Of a stretch of DNA of 11,362 nucleotides, positions 7,449-11,362 are shown piece by piece. The stretch lies in contig JBJEOB010000085.1 of assembly GCA_051880495.1 (NCBI GenBank), positions 1 through 11,362 on the forward strand, written 5' to 3'. The position numbers and the translations under genes were made by a program. Position 1 is the stretch's first letter. The number at the start of each line of letters is the position of its first letter. The stretch is from MGBC120314 sp051880495. Its GTDB lineage: Bacteria > Bacillota > Clostridia > Lachnospirales > Lachnospiraceae. The notes under the pieces are model-generated. The model did not search any database. It was not told the origin of the DNA and was given only the letters and a program-made list of their open reading frames with translations.

Positions 7449-7895
7449 ATGCTGGGTTTTTTTATTGCAATGATAAGTGGTGCACTGATGAGCATTCAGG
7501 GTGTATTTAATACGGATGTTACCAAAAATACAAGCATATGGGTAGCAGGGGCATTTGTACAGCTGACTGCATTTATTACCTGTATGATAATGTGGTATGT
7601 TACCGGTAAACCAAGTTTTTCGGGTCTTATGCAGGTAGAAAATAAATATGCACTGCTTGGCGGGGTGATAGGAGCATTTATTACTTACACGGTTGTGAAA
7701 AGTATGGCGGCGCTTGGAACGGCTCCGGCAGTTCTTACGATTGTAATTACGCAGACGACAGTTGCATATCTTATTGAACTTTTTGGACTGTTTGGAAGTG
7801 AGAAGAGTGAGTTTTCATGGCTTAAAATACTTGGACTTCTGATTGCAATCGGAGGAGTTGTACTGTTTAATGTTACAGGAACACAGAAGGGATAA
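7449..7895 (+). CDS. Half-size DMT-superfamily transporter, YdcZ/DUF606 family
   Basis: A 148-residue inner-membrane protein with about five hydrophobic segments (roughly 1-20, 29-51, 67-88, 91-115, 124-142). SIQGVFNTDV near the N-terminus, GGVIGAFITY in the middle and ITQTTVAYLIELFGLFG...LKILGLLIAIGGVVLF at the end match the DMT YdcZ (DUF606) pattern. This family is half the length of ten-helix EamA transporters and must work as a dimer or with a paired gene; no second copy is adjacent. ATG 7449 is chosen over an in-frame TTG at 7434 because GGAGG (7436-7440) lies 8 nt before it and the TTG would overlap that site. It follows the solute-binding gene by 62 nt with no clear terminator, so it may end the arg operon. 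Substrate unknown. Confidence 0.85.
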   Translation: MLGFFIAMISGALMSIQGVFNTDVTKNTSIWVAGAFVQLTAFITCMIMWYVTGKPSFSGLMQVENKYALLGGVIGAFITYTVVKSMAALGTAPAVLTIVITQTTVAYLIELFGLFGSEKSEFSWLKILGLLIAIGGVVLFNVTGTQKG

Positions 7896-7897
7896 AA

Positions 7898-7926
7898 AAA
7901 GACTGCGACTATCAGACGCAGCCTTT
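7898..7926 (-). terminator. Terminator of the PAP2-type gene, abutting the DMT stop codon
   Basis: The arms 7898-7907 and 7917-7926 enclose a 9-nt loop. On the minus strand the stem is complete, with one G-U pair, and is followed by a T-run (plus-strand A-run 7894-7900), four nt after the PAP2 stop. On the plus strand the same pair is an A-C mismatch and the stem is followed by CTTTGG, so it serves the leftward gene better. It may still weakly end the arg/DMT transcript from the other side. Confidence 0.85.
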
Positions 7927-7929
7927 GGA

Positions 7930-8586
7930 TTAATCGGGAATGACTATGTTTTTACGGTCAAAGATCTTCCACTTTGGAAGATAAACGATAAGACCAAGTA
8001 TAATATATAATGCGATGGCACCAAGTACATCAAGCACTGAATGCTGCTTTAAAAATACAGTCGAAATACATATAAGAACACACAGCAGTATGTTTAAAAA
8101 GCGGAATTTGTTATGTCTCTTAAAATAAGCATTTCTTTCAAGAGCAACACATACAACAATTGAATTGTAGGCGTGAACACTTGGAAATACATTTGTTGAT
8201 GTGTCGATTGTATACAGTCCGTTAACTATATTTGCAAGTAAATTATCTGCCTGGATGATTTCGGGACGTAAGTTAACACAATTAGGATAAAATGTACAAA
8301 TCAGCATTGCAATGGTCATTCCGCCTGTTAAGAGAATACCAAACTGAATGAATTTTCCCTGCTCTTCCTTGAAGAAAAGGAAAATAAAACTTACCACAAC
8401 GTAGAAAAACCAGATTATGTAGGGAATAATAAAGCCATACCAGAAAGGTATTATGTCATCAAGAAATATGTGTATTTCATGATATGCCACGTCGGTTTTT
8501 CCTTCCAGGTAAAAGAACCACGGAAGGTAAATAAATAAATACAGCGCAAAAAGACCATGACCATATTTGCTTAAAAATTTTTTCAT
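7930..8586 (-). CDS. PAP2-superfamily membrane phosphatase (Aur1/inositolphosphotransferase-like)
   Basis: An integral membrane lipid phosphatase or phosphotransferase-like protein of 218 residues with about six hydrophobic helices. The second catalytic motif FPSVHAYNS (PSVH at 135-138) and the third, S175-x6-H182-x3-D186 in STVFLKQHSVLD, are present. The first classical motif (K-x6-RP) is incomplete: RP is at 107-108 but no lysine is seven residues before it, as in the PAP2_3/Aur1-like branch. The substrate is unknown. The frame is open to an ATG at 8736, but the start is set at 8586: GGAGGA (plus-strand tcctcc 8591-8596) lies just upstream, MKKFLSKYGHG is the usual beginning of such proteins, and the predicted transcript begins near 8683, after the 8736 codon. 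Transcribed divergently from the ABC operon. Confidence 0.88.
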   Translation of the reverse strand: MKKFLSKYGHGLFALYLFIYLPWFFYLEGKTDVAYHEIHIFLDDIIPFWYGFIIPYIIWFFYVVVSFIFLFFKEEQGKFIQFGILLTGGMTIAMLICTFYPNCVNLRPEIIQADNLLANIVNGLYTIDTSTNVFPSVHAYNSIVVCVALERNAYFKRHNKFRFLNILLCVLICISTVFLKQHSVLDVLGAIALYIILGLIVYLPKWKIFDRKNIVIPD

Positions 8587-8590
8587 ATAC

Positions 8591-8596
8591 TCCTCC
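8591..8596 (-). promoter_or_regulatory. Ribosome binding site deciding the PAP2 start
   Basis: GGAGGA on the minus strand, four nt before the ATG at 8584-8586 (the core is slightly close). No comparable site precedes the upstream in-frame ATG at 8736. It lies six nt after the second hairpin of the leader, so folding there could affect its accessibility. Confidence 0.75.
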
Positions 8597-8602
8597 GAAT
8601 AA

Positions 8603-8674
8603 GGCAGAGAAATTGTAATGCAATTTCCTGCCAAAAAAGATAGAGAAATTGCGACGCAATTTCCTATCAAAAAA
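8603..8674 (-). repeat. Two tandem 36-bp hairpin units filling the PAP2 gene leader
   Basis: Units 8603-8638 and 8639-8674 match at 29 of 36 positions. Each has an outer 5-bp stem (GGCAG/CTGCC or GATAG/CTATC), a one-base bulge, a 7-bp inner stem GAAATTG/CAATTTC, a 5-nt loop and an A6 tract (T6 on the minus strand). The seven differences are either in the loop (three) or paired substitutions that keep two base pairs (G-C to A-T and C-G to T-A). That is good evidence that the fold, not the sequence, has been kept. They lie between the predicted transcription start and the ribosome binding site of the minus-strand gene. They could be a dispersed palindromic repeat, tandem attenuators or a protein-binding RNA element. 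Confidence 0.85.
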
Positions 8675-8689
8675 GAAAATAACTTTGTT

Positions 8690-8718
8690 ATTATAGCATC
8701 ATGTCTTTTTTTATGCAA
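8690..8718 (-). promoter_or_regulatory. Promoter of the PAP2-type gene
   Basis: On the minus strand, the -35 box TTGCAT (8713-8718) and the perfect -10 box TATAAT (8690-8695) are 17 bp apart. The expected transcription start is near 8683. The perfect 13-bp palindrome ATAACTTTGTTAT (8679-8691) overlaps the -10 edge and start point and is a possible operator. The leader is about 97 nt long. Confidence 0.8.
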
Positions 8719-8730
8719 GGTATCTTTTGT

Positions 8731-8759
8731 TTGCAAATTATGGCAAATTGGCTTATAAT
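8731..8759 (+). promoter_or_regulatory. Promoter of the ABC transporter operon
   Basis: The -35 box TTGCAA (8731-8736), a 17-bp spacer and a perfect TATAAT (8754-8759) predict a start near 8766 and a leader of about 57 nt. Its -35 box is only 12 bp from that of the divergent PAP2 promoter, so the two polymerase sites would compete or respond together. A 9-bp inverted repeat with one mismatch (8744-8752 and 8773-8781) brackets the -10 box and start point. Confidence 0.8.
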
Positions 8760-8822
8760 ATATTAGTTAAATGCTAATTTGGGATTATGTGCCTGAAAGA
8801 AATGCAGATCAAGGAGAATGGT

Positions 8823-9530
8823 ATGAGATTAGTATTGAATGATGTGAGTAAAAGCTTTGAAAATCATAAGGTGTTAGATGGTGCAACATATACGTTTGAA
8901 CAGGGAAAAGTATATGGAATACTCGGACACAGGGGCTCAGGTAAATCTACACTGATTAATTGTATTACGGGTGAGGATGATTTTGATACAGGTTCCATTG
9001 AACTTTATGATGAAGCTGATGATAATGTATACAATTATAACCAGATTGGTGTTACATACTCTGTTCCGGTGCTGCCTAATTTTTTAACAGGTAACGAGCT
9101 TGTCAAGTTCTTTATGGATGTTAATAAGGACAAGGTGGACCCTAATCTTACACTTGATGAATGTTTTGAATTTGTAGGAATGGAGATTGGTGACAGATAC
9201 AGACTTATAACTGACTGTACAGACAGTGTTAAGTACAGACTGCAGCTTTTGTGTGTTGTGCTTGCCAATCCGTCCGTAATAATTTTAGACGAGCCTACGA
9301 TTCTTTATGATGATGTATTTATGCGTGATTTAAGAGATATACTAAAGCGTCTCACAGAAAACCATATTATTATAATTGCAACTAATCAGTTACAGTCGAT
9401 AAGGACGGTATGTGATGATATTGTTGTACTTAATAATGGCACTTTGAATGAAATTACGCATGAACAGTTAAAGAATGAGGAATTCCTTCATGCCGTTGAG
9501 GTAATGTTAAAGGAGGACAGTAATGTTTAA
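8823..9530 (+). CDS. ABC transporter ATP-binding protein with degenerate catalytic motifs
   Basis: The nucleotide-binding subunit of an ABC transporter, 235 residues, cytoplasmic face of the membrane. Walker A is GHRGSGKST (35-43) and Walker B is VIILDEPT (152-159). The signature loop reads CTDSVKYRL (132-140) where LSGGQ-type or YSLGMKQRL-type sequence is expected. The usual Q-loop glutamine position is Ser80 (IGVTYS), and the H-loop histidine appears as Asn188 (IIATNQ). It could be a weakly hydrolysing subunit or one that works by binding. ATG 8823 is chosen over in-frame ATGs at 8787 and 8802 because AAGGAG (8811-8816) is 6 nt upstream and MRLVLNDVSKSF is the normal beginning. It overlaps the permease gene by 8 nt. 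Cargo unknown; the gene pair suggests export of the ABC-2 type. Confidence 0.92.
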   Translation: MRLVLNDVSKSFENHKVLDGATYTFEQGKVYGILGHRGSGKSTLINCITGEDDFDTGSIELYDEADDNVYNYNQIGVTYSVPVLPNFLTGNELVKFFMDVNKDKVDPNLTLDECFEFVGMEIGDRYRLITDCTDSVKYRLQLLCVVLANPSVIILDEPTILYDDVFMRDLRDILKRLTENHIIIIATNQLQSIRTVCDDIVVLNNGTLNEITHEQLKNEEFLHAVEVMLKEDSNV

Positions 9531-11133
9531 AAAGCTTCTTCTGGAACAGGTAATTTCGTTTGAAAATTCATTTAACGGCTTTATATATTATTTAAGACAG
9601 TTACCTTTTTTTGAAAAGAGAATATCATACAATATATTTCAGCATAATAAGGTTAAGCGTGTATTAAGTATCTTAATCTTTCTGTTTGGTCTTCTGATGA
9701 AATTTGGCGGAATGCTTGTATATGCGGCAGCATTTCTGCTTATTCCATACATTATTTTAAGACAGTTTGTTATGGGTAATACATTTCAGTATGAGGAAAC
9801 GGTAATAAATGTATTCTTCATGATGAACTGCGTGTGCGGTTCGCTTGTGAACACAGTTATATTGTCAAGCTCGGATGAAGACTATATGATGCTTAATGTT
9901 TTGAGAATTAATCCGAAAGAACATTATGTGGGCGAGCTTCTGTTCAAACTTATAGTTGATTTTGTACTGTTTTTTACGGTTCTTAGCATATTTGATATAG
10001 GCATTGTGAACAGTTTTGTGCTTGTGACGCTTATGACGGCCTTTAGATGTATTGGTGAGCTGTTAAGTCTTTTCATATATTCGAAGGTTCCGTTTATTTA
10101 TAAAAGAATTGAAAAATTTGATGTAATTGTAATTCTTTTGTGTGTATATTTTGCATATGTTAATCCATATATGCGCGGAAGAATGGTCAGCGTAGATGCA
10201 TTTGCATTTAATCCGATACTTCTTGGCGTTATATGTACACTGGGCCTGATTTCGCTTATTATTTTATGTACTTACAAGCATTATCCGCGACTGGCAAGAA
10301 AGCGCGTCAAGAGAGTTGATGTGGAATATGCTGAAGAAGTGCTTGCAAGAGCATCCATAAGACAGGTGGAGGCTAAGAATAATGTAACAGGTGCCGCAGC
10401 ATTATGTACTAACAGACACGAGAAGAAAAAAGGATATTCTTATCTCAATCATATCTTTTTTGACAGAAACAAGGATTTACTTGTAAAACCGGCACGCAAG
10501 AGAAATGCCTGGGTAATTGTAATCGGACTTATTGTTATTGTGTATGCGTTGTCATCAGGATATGAAGTAAGACAAAAAATCTGGAACAACATGATTGGCT
10601 TTAATACGGCAACATTTTTATTAATGTATCTGCTTTCAAGTGCACACCGTATGTGCAGGGCAGTATTCTATAATTGTGATAAGGAATTTATGCACAATAC
10701 CTATTACAGGAAAAAGAGTGCAATGATACAGAATTTTATCGTAAGGTTTAAACATTTTATGCTTATTGATCTTGAAAATGCTGCTATCATTGCGGTTGAA
10801 ATTGTACTGATAACACTGATTACAGGCAATGCTGATAAATGGCTTCAGGCTTTGCTTTTAATTCTCAATGTGGTTATGTTTTCACTTATTTTTACGACAT
10901 ATCATGTTGCAATGTACCATGCCATTCAGCCGTACAATGAAATGATGAAAGTAAAATCGCCGTTGTTTACGATATCTAACCTGCTTGTGGGTGTAATAGG
11001 CGTTGTATTTATCGAATTGCCTTTTAATCTGATAGGACTGCTTTTGGTAGAAATAATTGGATTTATCGCACTATTCGCATTTTCTTATGTCCTTATCAAG
11101 GAATTTGGCGGAAAGAATTTTTATATTAAATAA
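9523..11133 (+). CDS. Polytopic membrane protein, probable ABC transporter permease
   Basis: A 536-residue membrane protein with about 12 hydrophobic segments in two halves: roughly six between residues 47 and 250 and six between 330 and 530. The halves are split by a charged, probably cytoplasmic stretch (251-329) rich in Arg, Lys and Glu. It begins 8 nt inside the ATPase gene, with AAAGGAGG (9509-9516) 6 nt before ATG, so translation is tightly coupled and the two proteins likely form one transporter. No family motif was recognised beyond this; EcsB-like or other large ABC-2-type permeases are the nearest idea. No substrate is suggested by the neighbours. No hairpin terminator follows, so transcription may run into the tRNA genes. 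Confidence 0.85.
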   Translation: MFKKLLLEQVISFENSFNGFIYYLRQLPFFEKRISYNIFQHNKVKRVLSILIFLFGLLMKFGGMLVYAAAFLLIPYIILRQFVMGNTFQYEETVINVFFMMNCVCGSLVNTVILSSSDEDYMMLNVLRINPKEHYVGELLFKLIVDFVLFFTVLSIFDIGIVNSFVLVTLMTAFRCIGELLSLFIYSKVPFIYKRIEKFDVIVILLCVYFAYVNPYMRGRMVSVDAFAFNPILLGVICTLGLISLIILCTYKHYPRLARKRVKRVDVEYAEEVLARASIRQVEAKNNVTGAAALCTNRHEKKKGYSYLNHIFFDRNKDLLVKPARKRNAWVIVIGLIVIVYALSSGYEVRQKIWNNMIGFNTATFLLMYLLSSAHRMCRAVFYNCDKEFMHNTYYRKKSAMIQNFIVRFKHFMLIDLENAAIIAVEIVLITLITGNADKWLQALLLILNVVMFSLIFTTYHVAMYHAIQPYNEMMKVKSPLFTISNLLVGVIGVVFIELPFNLIGLLLVEIIGFIALFAFSYVLIKEFGGKNFYIK

Positions 11134-11141
11134 AAAAACTA

Positions 11142-11171
11142 TTGACAATTTATATTAAAAAATAATATAAT
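11142..11171 (+). promoter_or_regulatory. tRNA operon promoter
   Basis: A perfect -35 box TTGACA (11142-11147) and perfect -10 box TATAAT (11166-11171) are separated by 18 bp, the strongest promoter in the window. The predicted start is near 11178, about 25 nt before tRNA-Val. The location 8 nt after the permease stop codon separates tRNA expression from the ABC operon. Confidence 0.88.
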
Positions 11172-11176
11172 GTCTA

Positions 11177-11197
11177 GGCAGTCACAAATGAACTGCC
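11177..11197 (+). other. Hairpin at the 5' end of the tRNA precursor
   Basis: GGCAGT (11177-11182) pairs perfectly with ACTGCC (11192-11197) around a 9-nt loop, beginning at the predicted transcription start. It would form the very 5' end of the precursor, five nt before the mature tRNA-Val. It may shield the leader or affect RNase P processing. It is too short, and lacks a T-run, to be a terminator. Confidence 0.55.
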
Positions 11198-11202
11198 AAT
11201 TT

Positions 11203-11275
11203 GGGGTCTTAGCTCAGCTGGGAGAGCATCTGCCTTACAAGCAGAGGGTCACAGGTTCGAGCCCTGTAGGCCCCA
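11203..11275 (+). tRNA. tRNA-Val (anticodon TAC)
   Basis: A complete 73-nt cloverleaf. The acceptor arm GGGGTCT pairs with AGGCCCC (one G-U). The D stem is GCTC/GAGC and the anticodon stem TCTGC/GCAGA with loop CTTACAA, anticodon TAC at 11236-11238. The T arm is ACAGG-TTCGAGC-CCTGT and the discriminator base is A11275. CCA is not encoded (the next bases are CTT), so it must be added after transcription. It is the first gene of a tRNA operon and is followed by tRNA-Met after 34 nt. Confidence 0.97.
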
Positions 11276-11309
11276 CTTCGTTTGAATAGGGAACTTTTCA
11301 GACGAATAT

Positions 11310-11362
11310 GGCGAGATAGCTCAGTTGGCTAGAGCACTTGGTTCATACCCAAGGTGTCGGGG
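11310..11362 (+). tRNA. tRNA-Met elongator (anticodon CAT), cut by window end
   Basis: The first 53 nt of a tRNA: acceptor 5' strand GGCGAGA, D arm with GCTC/GAGC, anticodon stem CTTGG/CCAAG and loop TTCATAC with CAT at 11344-11346. The T arm and 3' acceptor strand lie beyond the window. GGTTCATACCC matches the elongator tRNA-Met anticodon arm of Firmicutes. Initiator tRNA would start CGCGGGG, and the lysidine-modified tRNA-Ile has a different arm, so elongator Met is favoured. Confidence 0.9.

Noticed and set aside
8603..8674. CRISPR array
   Set aside because: There are only two directly adjacent, fully palindromic units without spacers, and no cas genes.
8587..8736. A 50-residue N-terminal extension of the PAP2-type protein from the ATG at 8736, containing a repeated 'GNCxxIS' pattern
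   Set aside because: It is simply the translation of the two tandem hairpin units. The extension has no ribosome binding site, lies partly upstream of the predicted transcription start, and family members begin at MKKFL.
11118..11136. An A/T-only stem-loop at the 3' end of the permease gene as a terminator
   Set aside because: The stem has no G-C pairs and lies largely within the coding sequence; it would be too weak to terminate.

Overview
The window looks like chromosomal DNA from a low-GC, Gram-positive anaerobe of the Clostridia, most likely a Lachnospiraceae member. The basis is the A+T-rich coding sequence, strong GGAGG-type ribosome binding sites, a lipoprotein solute-binding protein, the style of the arg cluster and the elongator tRNA-Met sequence. 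The genus is not determined. No phage, IS element, CRISPR array or restriction gene was seen.

Left part (1-7895): the 3' end of an unidentified gene closes at a strong hairpin terminator (125-168). Then comes a divergent arginine locus. argG reads leftward (216-1445). argC, argJ, argB and argD read rightward (1693-6081) with 20-, 24- and -11-nt spacings. A lipoprotein sugar-type solute-binding protein follows, with its Shine-Dalgarno overlapping the argD stop codon, and then a half-size DMT/YdcZ transporter gene. ArgJ is of the type that recycles acetyl groups, so ArgJ, ArgB, ArgC and ArgD together convert glutamate to ornithine. ArgG acts later, on citrulline. argF, argH and carAB are not in the window. 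The 247-bp argG-argC gap has two facing-away promoters with repeated ARG-box-like sites between them and a third near the argC start. This suggests joint repression by an ArgR/AhrC-type regulator.

Right part (7896-11133): a small PAP2-type membrane phosphatase gene (minus strand) is divergent from a two-gene ABC transporter operon. The two promoters are back to back with only 12 bp between their -35 boxes. The phosphatase leader consists almost entirely of two tandem 36-bp hairpin units that differ by compensated base pairs; this is the most unusual structure in the window. The ABC ATPase keeps Walker A and B but has lost the usual Q-loop, signature and H-loop residues.

Far right (11134-11362): a near-consensus promoter drives a tRNA operon that starts with tRNA-Val(UAC) and continues into an elongator tRNA-Met(CAU) cut by the window end.

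Several gene starts here are set inside the longest possible open frame (argC 1693, argD 4888, DMT 7449, PAP2 8586, ABC ATPase 8823) because the ribosome binding site, family N-terminus or promoter position points there.
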